In this document: piece by piece, positions 28,552-38,250 of the stretch
How the letters are laid out: each line of letters starts with the position of its first letter
How positions within the stretch are numbered: the stretch's first letter is position 1
The notes under the pieces: model-generated
What the model saw: only the letters and a program-made list of their open reading frames with translations
Databases searched by the model: none
Told to the model about the DNA's origin: nothing
Position numbers and translations under genes: made by a program
From: Prochilodus magdalenae
Taxonomy: Eukaryota > Chordata > Actinopteri > Characiformes > Prochilodontidae
Reading direction: 5' to 3'
Assembly (NCBI GenBank): GCA_024036415.1
Contig: JAMWET010000493.1
Location: forward strand, 310,001 to 374,000
DNA: 64,000 bases

Positions 28552-31500
28552 GAAAAAAAGAGGGACAAAAAGATGAGGCCATCCAGCAGACTCAGACATT
28601 ACTCAGCATGTTATTTCAGGAGAGCTCTCAGATTTCGATCAGGGTAGAAAAGAGGGCAAGGAAAAGCAGAAAAACAGACGAGAGCGGGAGCGAAAGCAAG
28701 AGAGAGAGAGAGAGAGAGAGAGAGGAAGTAAAGGAAAGTTAATGAGGATATTGGCTGGCTGTATACTGTAATTAGATGGAGAGCGAGAGAGGGCAAAGTT
28801 GGAAAGTGGACTGAAAGGCTCTCTCTGTGTGTGCGAGTCACACCCTCAGTGTGTGCACTCAAACCTGGCTGTGAAACAGGGTTTCTCCACAACGCCAACA
28901 CAGCTCAGAGTCAACAGGTGGACAGACGCAGAACTGCTCCAGGATGATGTCACTGCTAACCACATTACAAATACGACCTGCTTACATTAACAAATCATAC
29001 TACTGCAAACCATGATTTAAATTCCACATTCCCATTCCACATATAGTCAAATCATAACTCATGAGAATATAAGACTTATTAGACTTATATAATATCACAC
29101 TTATTATCCATAATCCACATTTATCTTGTTTTTTTTTTTTTTAATCTTTTTTTTTTACCATGATGGCCAATTATGAAAGTTGAGGGGGTGTATGTGCAAA
29201 CATACAGTTTAATGTGCAGTCATACAGTTTAAAAGTCATCCATGTAAATGATCCTTTCTTCTGATTTGTTGCCCTGATTTGTTGTTGCACTCAAGGAAAA
29301 ACAATCCAGGTTAGAATACTCTTTATAACTTTATCATGAATGGGTGGAGTTAAACTGCCCCAGTCTGAGTTTACAGCTCTGGAAAAAAATAAGAGACCAC
29401 TCCAGTTTCTTCCTAAATCAGCATCTCCACATGTACAGAAGGTTCTTAGTGAGGAACAGAAGGTTGGGTTCTAGCTTTACTGGCAGATACAGTGAGAGCG
29501 TCTGGTTCATAAGAACAAGGTCAAGCACCAAACACATAGGACAGCACAGCTACAGACTGGCAGAGGGCCAAAGCCACTCTCTACTGAGCGTGATGAGCGC
29601 CACCTCGTTCGAATGTCACTTAACCACCGTAAGATGACCTCAAGTGACCTACAGAAAGACTGGCGAGCGGTGGCTGGGGTGAAACGCACAGCAAGGATGG
29701 TTCAAAACAAGCTTCTGGAGGCGTCATTAGTGACCATGTGACCATAGACCATATGCTTATGCTACATATGCCTATAACATGTTCCAGCATAAAGCTGGAG
29801 ATAAATGACAAACATGCAAGACCAAAGGGGGTACAAAAGGCAGTGAGGGGTCAGTCGTCAGTCAAGACCGTAAAACACTGGGGCTATAAACACTAAGAAG
29901 CAAGGAGAGGGAAGAGGGGTAAGTCAAAGAGAAAAGAGCACCTCAAACATTACTACTCTTGGTGCCCCTCTGCCAAGACTCATACTCCACAAATGAGACG
30001 TCTGTGGGGCTCGAACCTTATTTTGAGGGGGGAAAAAAACCCGAAAAAGCACAGTCTTGTTTATGTAAGGGCGGTAATGTGTTTCAGATTACAGGGGGTT
30101 GTATGGAAATTCTTGCGGCGAGACTAACCCTTTTCTTTGCTGGAGAGCGAGAGAAAGAGGCCTGTTTTCGAAAAATCAGACCCTAATCCAGCTGGTCAGG
30201 AAAAGAGACATATTTTCACCATTACAGAGTCTTCTTATTGCATTTTTTTCACTTGGAGAACTCTGGGGCTGGTACTGTGCAGTCCCAAAACACATCCTGA
30301 TGAGAAAGGGAGGGGGTGAGGGAGGCGAGAGGTAGAGTATTCTGCTATCTGTAGGATATTATCCAATTGTTGCTAAAAAATCTAAACTTAGAGCTTATAT
30401 AAGGCGTATGATGTATTTACATGAATGAATGTAGTCTTATTTCAAAAGCCACTCAGAAAAATAAACCATTAGTCAGCAAAACAATGGAAAAAGGCACTTA
30501 CTAATAGCAAACAGGAAACACATTAAGTCACTAACAAAGAAAAGCAATCCAAAAGAATGTATAGTTTCAGCCAGCCTAAAAACGATTTTAATTTTAGCCT
30601 GGGGAACAGCAACACTGCACTGGACAGACCGTTCTCTCTCTCAGTTTGTTTTTATTAGGAGAGGAACAAAGAGGGGAACTATTAGAGATTTGGCCAAGCA
30701 AAAATTCTTAGCCATGGGCGAGCATGCCAGTGGTCTAAGCTCAAGAGAGCAGATGGACCTCTGGTCAGCACTGGTGCAGGGAGCAGGCCATCCCCCAGTC
30801 AGAGACTCGTAATGTGGAACACTGAGAGGTAAATCTCCAGGGCTTTTAGCAAGTCTATGGAAAATATTTCTTTAATGACATTCTTTCTCCATGCTGGGAC
30901 CTCTAAAATAAGCAGCTCAAGCATGGGTATACACATACACCAAGATGCCAGTTTATTCAATACACTCACCCTATAGTTACAGTCAATGGCCAATTTATCA
31001 GAAACAGCTGCCATTTAGGCATTTTGTAAACCAGCAGTAGCCACAGCCCAAGTGTTGCACAACACAGTGTGCATCACTAAAAGGAACCACCATCCTCCAG
31101 CCTTCTAATGTAAACAACAAGCACCTATCACCAGTCTACACCTGCACACGTCCTGTACCACATTCTTCTCGTCTTTCACCTCTTTAACATCTCTTGTTAA
31201 TGAGTGCATTAAGCCACATCTAAATAAAGTATTTGTTCAAAACTTTATGGAGAGTTCAAATTTAATTACACTAAAAATGCACATAAATTTCAGCAAATTA
31301 AAAAAACACTTATAGTCATTTTCAAATGAACATTTTTGGTTGCTAAAGTAAAATATTTAATAGCGGTCCAATAAAGTCAACACAGATGCATTCAAACAGT
31401 CTGACCAGCAGCAGATTAACAGCAACACTGTGGTAATTATATATTTCATACTTTCTGTGAGTGTTAATTGGTTTTATTTATTGGAAATTACATGGCTTAG

Positions 31501-34500
31501 TAAGACAGTATTATCTGGTAATAAACAACTTGAAAGTTGTTATTAAAAAACACATTGTTAGAGACAAACACAGATGCATGAGAGCTGCTCTTATAACATA
31601 GAATATAACATGGCATGAAAGGCAATGCAATTGATCATTCAGACGTTGCTAGCTCTTGTTCTTTAACAGCAGGCCTAAAACATATTTCTATTGCATATCT
31701 GATGAAATAGCCAACAAGCATAGCTACAAGACACCTTATGGAATGGCAATGAGCTCTAAACAGTTGTAGGCAATCTCATATGAGCATTCTCCCCTTTCAG
31801 CAAACCATTACGCCACACTAAATGGTCCATTTTGCTCCATGCATAAAGGAAGAGGAAGCAGATCTTTTGACAGTGCGTCTGTCTGTGCTCCGAGCACCTG
31901 AGCTGTGAGGAGACTTCATTCACCTTACTCGCTGTGCAGAGATGGAGTCAGGTTGCCATGTGTCACAGCTGGGCTCCACGCAACCTGTCCCTGCTGTTAA
32001 GGCAACAAGTGACTGTTTACACCCCTGAAATGGGAGAGGCATGGAATCTATTTGTTGCACAGTGGCATAGTAGTTAAATAGTACTTTGACAACCAGCTGA
32101 TCAGGTTCTACTAGCCTCTCAGTCCAGTTTAAAACTACAATCAAGTGTTTGTTAGAGCTGTTTAACCTTTCTGAGCTCTGATACCACATTCTCCATTAGT
32201 TATATATAAAGGACTTCATTTTCACTCAGCCCCACTTTCTGCAAGGAACAGACAGGCGGAGACAAGATCAGATAGCACACTGCGCTCCTCGGTTTTCATC
32301 ACATCTTGCTCAACTCTGTGAAAACCTGCTACCCAGACTTGTAAATGCTTCTCCTCACAATTCACGGCATGTGCTACACTGAAAGGGATTCAGATAATGA
32401 TGTGGGCCACAAATATCTTTATGAGAGAAGAAACCAACATTACTGACAACACAATGTCATCATCATGCCCAATAGGATTTTTTTTTAAATCACAAAAAAT
32501 ATCAACATAATGTTTCGAAATACATCAAAGAGTCCTATGTATCATGTTGCAGAGAGATCTACTGAAATCAGAAGCTAATCCCCAGCCTGTCCTGTCTCTC
32601 AATACCACTTTGTACCTAAAGAGGCGATACTGGGTCCCTGCGGCCTACAGTAGCACTGCCCGACTACATATGAGTCAACATGAGTCAACATTGACATCGC
32701 TTTCCACAGCTGTGATGATTATCAAGATAAAGTTCGCTGCTGAACATGTAACATTTCTCGTAAACTGATAATAATACAAAGGGGATCATTTTTCGGTAAT
32801 GTGTTCCCCTCTAGTGTTTGGAATATGAATTCAACATTGCTCCTTGAAAATTGTTTTGCTGTTTAGTTTTTATTATACCTCTGCCAAGTTTATCTGCCCT
32901 TTACATCATATCAACATTTCACCTTGAACGGACTACAGAAAAAGTCCAAAAGCACTTAGCAATAAAATCTAATTCTATTAACATCTACTAAGAGTTAAGG
33001 ATGTTTTTATTTTGGTAAGCGGCAACAATATAAGCTAATATCACCACATCTGTAGCATCATCTACTGAACAAGCTAAACACTACGCATAATAACAACGTC
33101 TGAGTAGCCAACAAGCAATGGATAATGACTCCAAATTAAATTCAGAAAAAAGAGTGCACTTCCTGAAGGAAACACAGAATGATTGCATGGCTTAAATGGT
33201 TCCCACTCACTGCTAGGCTTACTGCTAGACTTGTTTATAAATGACACATAGAGGACTGTGGGTCAGCATGGTTGTGGATTAGAGTTTGGAGTGTGTGCCC
33301 TGAGTGCCTACATGAAGTTTGGCTTAAAGGCAACAACAGGGTTTGGGTGGGGGCTAAAAAGAATGGGAGGGTAAAACTGCTGGAATGAAAAGGGTGTCTG
33401 CTCTGAGATGGTGTATCAGTTTTTTCACGATCGAGCAGAAGTATGGTAGCTGGGCCTGCACTTTTCCATCCCGTTCATTCTGAAAAAAATCCACGAAAAA
33501 TCAGCTGCTATGCGGAAACCATGCATCTGATCAAAAAGCTGTATACAAGCACACCATTCCCCATCAGACTGACAAATGCCTTCCAAATACAATATATCTC
33601 CAAGTGTGTTCTTCTCTTTGGAGGAACTGTGAGGCTCTCAGTTTGCTTACAGTCTGTTACGAGAAAGGGCAAAAGGGAATTCGTTCAAGGGCTCTACTCC
33701 AACAAGCCCAAATCCAAGTCTAAATAAATGAGTCACTTTAGATGGGATTGTAGGCGCTGTTTAGGCTTGAAATTCTCAAAGGAGCGACACAGAGGGCAGA
33801 TGAGGTAGCAGTGATAAAGCAGCTCAAGCTGCTGAGTGGCTATCAACTCTTTCATCGGAAGCATCGGGGCGCTGTCTGAAGGAATTCGGAAAATGTCTCA
33901 GGCAGCCCTCATAATTGTTTTTGGAAATGTACAGAAGGTTGCCAAAAAGTTTCCCAAGATCCTCAGGGCAGACAAAACAACACTGCCATATAAAGACAGG
34001 CAGTGAGCACACATCAATTAAGCAGTATTTGCAGGGTGCCCACGCAAAGTCCCGCTTGACATGTGGGAATCGAGTAAACGTGTCCCGGACACAGCTAAGA
34101 TCATAAAACACTGTCCAGCTATGTATATGCCCACAGCAGCGACACTTGTTTAAATTACACTGTGAGGAGCACAAGTGGACTCAGAATTCAGGCATGAATG
34201 TTAAATCCTCTAGAAGCAGCCCCTCCCCACTCCCTTCCAAATCTTCCAAAGGTCTACATCCCAAGCCGGTTATATTTAGTCTCCCTTTTTCCTTAGTACT
34301 GCTGGTTTTAGAAGACTGGATGATCTTTCTAAACACAGCTGATATCCACAGGAAAAGAGTTCAAAACGACCAGAAAGGAGGGCTGCTTTGTGGAAGGGCT
34401 ATTAAGATTATTCTATTACTAGTTCCATTTTTACCAAGATTTGATTACAGCTTACCTTTTCAAGAAATGTGATTAGTGGCCAATTCTTTTTCAACTCTTA

Positions 34501-35629
34501 CTGTTCCCTCTCACATTAACAAATTGAGCCTGAAGCTCCTGTTGCTCAGGTAAGATATATGGGAAGGTTATATGTCAGTTATGGCCAGTTAAGACATTGT
34601 TTATTGTTTGATCTAAATTTACTGGAGAAAATCGTGAAATCCCTTCAGTACTAATATGATTAGTGGGACAGACCCGAAACGAAACTTCAGACATCCTTTT
34701 CCAGCAAGCTCTGCAAAGTGTGTCTTAAATTGGAAACAAATTGGGGTTACCACAAGCCAGGCCTTAAAGACATTGTTTAAATCCATAAAGCCGCGTCACC
34801 AGAGCGCTCCCTCATCGCCCCAGAGGGCACGGGCTGTGATCTGGCATCCCCCTGCTGTCTGTGTTGTTAGCTCCAGACACAGATGTGGAGCAGGGGAAGT
34901 AGCAGGAAGCACGCCTGGTCACACCCTCGGCAAATAACAAACTGCACACGCCATCTCCGGACTGGAGAGAAAGTCAATCGCTTTCAGGACACGGCTGAAG
35001 AGAGCAAGGGAACAAAATATAAAATGCTGACCCCAGCACACAGCCACGTCGTCTTTGGACATCAGAAACAAATGTGTTTAACACCGGGTTCCATTCTAAA
35101 GCACAGCTGGATATGAATACGCAACCTGATAAAGTGCACTGCGTGGGATAATGCTTAGTTTTACTCCTTTGATTGATCTTCTTACCAGTGAGCTAGTGAT
35201 TAAACGGTTTATGCTGTACACAAGAGTAAAATTCCCGATGATCAGTTTTGCTGTTTCAAATGGTTAATAACCGTGTTTTGAAAAATCTGCGTTAAATAAT
35301 TTCCCATATTTACCAAAACTAGCATCACATGGTCACCCCTGAATGAAGACCATATAAGAAGGAAAATCACTGCAACAAAAAGGCCTCCACCTAAAACTAC
35401 ACCTTTCATAGCTGAAATCATCAAAAATCATAAAAAGAAAAGTTTTAGCTTCTTAAACTGTAGGAGGTTTGAGGTGGAACAGAAAAAAATTTGAACAAGA
35501 AGCTGGTGGCCAGGATGATGATGTAAACCTCATATTTTACCTACAGGTAGGATTGGCTGACAGTCTAAATGAACAAGTTCATAGATAGCCAACGTTTTAA
35601 GCTTATTTTCAAAATACTGTCATGTATAT

Positions 35630-35668
<39 letters not shown>

Positions 35669-37724
35669 TAATGGGTCTTAATTTAATTTAAGTGTTTTTC
35701 AAAGTAATCTTCAGGGGCATCTTTTCAAAGTTCAGTTTTAGAAGTTGGTTGTGTTTTCTGCTTCATAGAATTAAAATAATCCCAAACAGTGTATTGTTCT
35801 GAGAACATCAAAAGGCTCTTTGTTTGACTTCTTCTTGACTGCTATACATCCTATTAGACCCACAGTGATCCTGCACCATCTTCTCAAAGGTGTTGATGTT
35901 TTCAAATCTGAAGCAAGAGTGGAGTTTGTCTGGTCAAGTCCAGTTTGTCTGATCGTGAAAGTCTTGGCAGTCTACCAGGAATTCCTTCTTCATGCAAGTG
36001 GTATTATCTATCATTTGCGCAATATCTTCTGAAAGATGAATAACTTAATGGCAAGCTAAATAAATGAAGGGTGGTCGGTGACCTTTGTACAGTACTGTAG
36101 CCTGAGGTCTTTTTCATGGCTTTCTAACTTATCTTTTTCCCATTAAGTATTTTGAAAGCCTACGGCCTGGACAAGGTGATAGTTCCACCCTTTTTAAAAA
36201 CTGATTGCTCATGAGATCATGCCTGAGTTATAGTCAAGAGTAAATTGAGAATAACAACAGAATTCACACAAAAGCATTGTGAGAAAACCAGGGGAACGTA
36301 CTTGTTTAACTTGGATTATGGGTTGTTGATTAAGCCAGGTCGAATACCTGTTAAGCAAAACAATTGACCCACTTGGTACACTACTATCCCATTCATTATA
36401 TCACGGGCAACCTGTCATTTATTGACGCAGGGTGTAAAGGGAAAACGTGATCTGATCTGCTTTCATCAAATATGGAGCACAAGAGGAGAATCAGCTGTGC
36501 TAAACTGTGCTATTGTTAGAACCAAAGGGTTGAGAAAGATTGGGAATTTCCGTGTTCCACACCCCTCTGGCTACACAATCTACCCAGGACACACAGGTGC
36601 AGCCTGTGGTTGCTGACATAATTGTGTATGATGCATAGCAAAACATGACGATATTTAAGTTATGAAATAAGCCAGTGACAGTCTCTGTGATTTAGGCTTT
36701 GTGTAGTGGGTGTGATTGTATTTCCTATGAATCTCATCATCTGGAAATGAAGTCCCATCTATCGGGGGTAATACTATTATTACTACCATTTTAATCTACT
36801 GTCAATGTCCAGTTAAAAAACACATATCTGCATTTTTTCAATTCATTTTTTACTTTTCTATGTCGCTTAAGCATGGAGGCAGTGGAAAAGGTATGGTGGT
36901 TGGACCCACAGAAATGGTCCAGAATTGCTTTTGAAGGTTAGCAGGGTTTTGTACCTGTAAAGTTACTTCACTGGAGATGCTTGTTTTTCTTTGGACACAG
37001 ATGATCTACTATTTCTAAACAACAGTAAAGTAACTGATAAACTGATACACAGGTGCAGCCTGGAGTAGAGGAAATACGTGTACATGATGTATAACAAAAC
37101 ACGACCAATATTTCCCTACAGTATCTTAACTCAACATCAGTGACCTTGAATGATGATTATTACAAGCACTGACCAGCTATTGCTCTTAGTGTACACTTAT
37201 CTGTTCTCCAGAAATCCATTCTCTTCAATTAACATGGATAACATGGAAGATGGGGGATGCAGTGTTTAAAAAATCCTATTCATTACTGACCTTTTGTGGT
37301 GGATCTCCCTGTTTAATTAACTTCAGACTGAAAAGACTTGTGGTTTTACATGCCAAATAAAGAAATGCAAGCAAGTCAACCAACAAAGCAACAGTTTTGA
37401 CAGTTCACCCACATTACAGGCAACATGTGGTTGGGAAAATTATTGCCTTACTGAAATTATTGCCTTACTGTTTTGTTTTGTTTTTTCTTTCAAAACAAAG
37501 ACGACAACATTCACATGATACCTCCTAACCTTGCTTTCTGTTCTCCATCTGAAAGAGAGCATCCATACAGCGCACTGAGCTGTGGTAAAGGCAAAGTCAA
37601 CAGAGGTGAAGACCGTCTAGGTCGCTTACCTGAGTTTAAGGTTGGCCAGAAACTCTTCCAGAGACACATTGTCCAGCAGAACGAAATCCGCCTTTCCAAA
37701 TTCCAAACTTTCGTGCTCTGCCAT
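2793..37724 (-). CDS. myo1d: Unconventional myosin-Id, N-terminal 11 coding exons (3' part outside window)
   Basis: Class I myosin heavy chain, an ATP-driven actin motor that acts at membranes; family knowledge links Myo1d orthologues to left-right asymmetry and membrane traffic. Eleven exons are seen: 37630-37724, 12705-12913, 10996-11089, 9606-9771, 8708-8761, 8149-8244, 5254-5370, 4868-5071, 3348-3493, 3150-3264 and 2793-2963. Every junction has AG acceptor and GT donor and keeps frame, giving residues 1-489. The start is the ATG at 37724 ([18 protein letters not shown]). Motor landmarks: P-loop GESGAGKT at 102-109, switch I NDNSSRFG at 156-163, switch II DIYGFE at 383-388, and [11 protein letters not shown] shortly after. 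It resembles MYO1D more than the paralogue MYO1G, for example [20 protein letters not shown] and the IPWKH-IDYFNNQ stretch. The remaining motor, IQ motifs and TH1 tail should lie to the left of position 1. The gene is intact as far as visible. Confidence 0.96.
3150..3264 (-). CDS. myo1d: myo1d coding exon 10
   Basis: Encodes [20 protein letters not shown] followed by [18 protein letters not shown] (residues 395-432), one of the most conserved motor segments. Acceptor GCAG, donor CAT|GTAAGA. Confidence 0.96.
3348..3493 (-). CDS. myo1d: myo1d coding exon 9 (switch II)
   Basis: Encodes residues 346-393 plus two bases of Ser394. It includes [16 protein letters not shown] and the switch II block [13 protein letters not shown]. 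Acceptor TCTAG, donor CAG|GTGAGA. Confidence 0.96.
3494..4867 (-). other. myo1d intron 8
   Basis: Non-coding. The start of a dispersed fish repeat (GGAGCAATATGTAAGAC type) is seen at about 4262-4282. Nothing else is recognised. Confidence 0.7.
4868..5071 (-). CDS. myo1d: myo1d coding exon 8
   Basis: A 68-codon phase-0 exon (residues 278-345) with [30 protein letters not shown] and YGRDALAK. Acceptor CTCCAG, donor AAG|GTAAAG. Confidence 0.96.
5254..5370 (-). CDS. myo1d: myo1d coding exon 7
   Basis: A 39-codon phase-0 exon (residues 239-277) with [20 protein letters not shown] and the [14 protein letters not shown] helix. Acceptor CTGTAG. The donor CTG|GTACCC is weaker than its neighbours, but frame continuity into GNLKF of the next exon supports it. 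Confidence 0.93.
5371..8148 (-). other. myo1d intron 6
   Basis: AT-rich intron of about 2.8 kb. No exon, RNA gene or recognisable mobile element could be supported. Confidence 0.7.
8149..8244 (-). CDS. myo1d: myo1d coding exon 6
   Basis: A 32-codon phase-0 exon (residues 207-238) with [15 protein letters not shown] and [11 protein letters not shown]. Acceptor CCCAG, donor AAG|GTATTG. Confidence 0.93.
8708..8761 (-). CDS. myo1d: myo1d coding exon 5
   Basis: An 18-codon phase-0 exon encoding [18 protein letters not shown] (residues 189-206), the conserved stretch after switch I. Acceptor TTCAG, donor CAG|GTAAGT. Confidence 0.95.
9606..9771 (-). CDS. myo1d: myo1d coding exon 4 (switch I)
   Basis: Encodes residues 134-188, including [20 protein letters not shown] with switch I, then [16 protein letters not shown] and NNYLLEK. 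Acceptor CCACAG, donor AAG|GTAGGT. Confidence 0.96.
10996..11089 (-). CDS. myo1d: myo1d coding exon 3 (P-loop)
   Basis: Encodes the nucleotide-binding P-loop GESGAGKT (residues 102-109) followed by [12 protein letters not shown] and the [11 protein letters not shown] segment. Acceptor TTTGCAG, donor GAGAG|GTGAGT. The length of 94 nt fits the phases of both neighbouring exons. Confidence 0.96.
12045..12225 (+). repeat. tRNA-derived SINE (head and body, tail missing)
   Basis: It carries an internal B-box-like GGTTCGATTCCC and a degenerate A-box region (GTGGCACAACGAATAACACC). The body matches, in inverted orientation, the copy at 45059-45281, including AAGAGTCCTTGGGCAAGACT. It stops near TTAACCTTGTAAG, just before the conserved tail seen in the other copy, so it is 3' truncated. 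It lies in myo1d intron 2. Confidence 0.8.
12705..12913 (-). CDS. myo1d: myo1d coding exon 2
   Basis: Encodes residues 32-101 plus one base of Gly102. It includes [35 protein letters not shown] and the TCIVISG lead-in to the P-loop. The acceptor is TTTAG at 12914 and the donor reads TCAG|GTCGG. Confidence 0.96.
14266..14340 (+). mobile_element. Tc1-like family fragment
   Basis: A piece of about 75 bp sharing GTCTGGCATGTT and ACACTACTTCTGCATGTGTA with the 3' non-coding part of the copies near 17.0, 25.9, 56.3 and 60.85 kb. Confidence 0.65.
16322..16355 (+). other. G-rich tract, possible G-quadruplex
   Basis: Runs of 7, 4, 7 and 3 G separated by loops of at most 7 bases fit the usual G4 pattern. 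It lies in myo1d intron 1 on the strand opposite to the transcript. Whether it folds is not known. Confidence 0.5.
16590..17186 (+). mobile_element. Degenerate Tc1-like DNA transposon copy
   Basis: Related to the 56121-56941 element. It has GAAACTTGGTGGGCAGGTTTG at the 5' side and CCGACACTTCCTTCTGGG plus a GAGTGTAT end at the 3' side. The transposase part is heavily deleted; a GTCTTGGTAGAGGTGACC remnant of the [10 protein letters not shown] region is still visible. Confidence 0.75.
20030..20650. mobile_element. Degenerate DNA-transposon-like repeat
   Basis: Ends near TTGCCCCCATCCCAACTTTT and TTTGGAAT, a terminal motif I recognise from a very abundant teleost DNA-transposon repeat. The interior is degenerate. 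A fragment resembling the opposite end lies at 58933-58998. Family name not assigned. Confidence 0.5.
21045..21275 (+). repeat. SINE-like repeat with degenerate tRNA head
   Basis: GAGGTTAGGGAACCAGTCCC followed by CTAAGCAAGGCACCAAACCC, GGGCTGCCCACC, TGTTTCACTTCACGG and GGGTTAAATGC matches, from memory, a common fish SINE body and tail. The promoter boxes are decayed. Confidence 0.65.
21899..21943 (+). repeat. Short tandem duplication
   Basis: CCTTTGCTGTAAAGTGCACA occurs twice in succession with a 23 bp period. Confidence 0.85.
24117..24140 (+). repeat. (GT)n microsatellite
   Basis: A short run of GT dinucleotides in myo1d intron 1. Confidence 0.85.
25016..25330. repeat. Repeat inserted into the Tc1-like copy
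   Basis: About 315 bp that separates AGCACCATT from CACCATTGGCAGG, so ACCATT is repeated on both sides like a target duplication. The left end carries GGCATTTAGCAGACGCTCTT and ATCCAGAGCGACTTACA, a conserved block also present in the tail of the SINE at 45059. Confidence 0.6.
25619..25726. repeat. Perfect 108 bp palindrome with (TA)44 core
   Basis: AGAATGTTCA at the left is matched by TGAACATTCT at the right, with 88 bp of uninterrupted TA between them, so the whole 108 bp equals its own reverse complement. Palindromic AT-rich repeats of this kind can extrude cruciforms. Confidence 0.95.
25726..25765. repeat. Perfect 40 bp palindrome with (TA)14 core
   Basis: TTTATG at the left and CATAAA at the right enclose 28 bp of TA. 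It abuts the preceding palindrome directly, sharing one base. Confidence 0.95.
25775..25881. repeat. Perfect inverted repeat, 48 bp arms, 11 bp loop
   Basis: The left arm 25775-25822 and right arm 25834-25881 are exact reverse complements over 48 bp; the spacer is CAGATGTGTCA. The left arm is normal Tc1-family sequence (GGATTATAACAGGACACCAT). The right arm is an inverted copy of it, after which the family sequence resumes. Confidence 0.97.
28520..28551 (+). repeat. (GAAA)n microsatellite
   Basis: About eight GAAA units in myo1d intron 1. The charged [12 protein letters not shown] ORF over it is repeat-derived. Confidence 0.9.
28698..28724 (+). repeat. (GA)n microsatellite
   Basis: An uninterrupted GA dinucleotide run in a purine-rich stretch. 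Confidence 0.9.
29372..29850 (+). mobile_element. Tc1-like transposon remnant (second family)
   Basis: Begins with AGCTCTGGAAAAAAATAAGA and GACCACTCCAGTTT, the terminal motif I recognise for a teleost Tc1 family. It continues with a decayed helix-turn-helix region of the transposase: at about 29580-29710 the + strand reads [16 protein letters not shown] and then [19 protein letters not shown]. The catalytic half and the right end are absent. Confidence 0.7.
35637..35665 (+). repeat. (CA)n microsatellite
   Basis: A run of CA dinucleotides just downstream of ATGTATATATACACATA. Confidence 0.9.
36591..37115 (+). repeat. Direct repeat pair within a degenerate dispersed repeat
   Basis: ACACAGGTGCAGCCTG and a following CATAGCAAAACATGACGATATT (36591-36660) reappear as ACACAGGTGCAGCCTGGAGT and TATAACAAAACACGACCAAT (37049-37115), about 458 bp apart in the same orientation. 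The middle part (TGGACCCACAGAAATGG) also resembles 1671-1700. Confidence 0.6.
37630..37724 (-). CDS. myo1d: myo1d coding exon 1 (start codon)
   Basis: Encodes residues 1-31 plus two bases of Arg32. It begins at the ATG at 37724 and ends at a CAG|GTAAGC donor. The peptide starts [18 protein letters not shown], typical of the Myo1d N-terminus. The next exon is about 24.7 kb away. Confidence 0.95.
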
Positions 37725-38250
37725 GATGTGCTTTTATCCGAAACCTAAAACCACAGCACTAAACTTCAGCAAGGTAGTCGGCAGGACGGTCAACAGATGA
37801 TGAGCCCAACGTAGCTTAACACAGTTTATCAAGAGGACGATGAGAAGTTATAAAGCATTATCCCTTAGCATAATCCCCCTACTTTGTCTCATGTTTGCTT
37901 TAAAAGAGGGACAGAAAATGGATTTTTAGCTTCGAGTAGCGTCGTTACGTTTCAAAGGTCCACTTTACAACGCGACTCCTCATGAGCTTTCACAATCGCC
38001 AGCTACTTGTTGCCTCCGCGGTAGTGACGGTCCGGCGAAGCGCCTGTGGCTCCATATGGCTCTCAGAGTGAACTTCACTCAACCCAGCCCATTTTACAAG
38101 CCCCGCCCCTTTGAAAGCCCTGCGGTGAAGCACAAGCCCAGCCCGTCGGAAGCCCAACCGAGTTCCACAAAGCCCCGCCCCTTTAAAGAACCCGTATATA
38201 CAAACATAAGCGTCTTTTACCTCTGCCGCTAGTGGGGTCTCTGAGCCAGG
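37725..38250 (-). promoter_or_regulatory. myo1d: Probable myo1d promoter and 5' UTR region
   Basis: Lies directly upstream of the myo1d ATG and is locally rich in CpG compared with the surroundings. Two CCCCGCCCC GC boxes (38101-38109 and 38173-38181) sit in a 72 bp spaced repeat of AAGCCCCGCCCCTTT. A transcription start cannot be placed from sequence alone. Confidence 0.55.

Larger units (their letters stand above)
12914..37629 (-). other. myo1d intron 1 (about 24.7 kb)
   Basis: A single very long first intron, as is common in vertebrate myosin genes. It contains Tc1-like remnants (14.27, 16.6-17.2, 24.9-26.0 and 29.4 kb), a SINE at 21.05 kb, a DNA-transposon remnant at 20.03-20.65 kb, and GT, GAAA, GA and CA microsatellites. 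No nested gene with conserved coding sequence was recognised. Stretches such as 17.2-20.0, 21.3-24.1, 26.1-28.5 and 30-35.6 kb hold nothing I can name. Confidence 0.8.

Noticed and set aside
28223..28742. Lys/Glu/Arg-rich ORFs
   Set aside because: Derived from the GAAA and GA microsatellites.
33824..34174. 116-residue minus-strand ORF with many cysteines in myo1d intron 1
   Set aside because: No recognisable domain, no supporting splice or promoter signals; Cys and Phe richness looks like chance.
37473..37748. Plus-strand ORF across the myo1d start
   Set aside because: Shadow of exon 1 on the opposite strand.
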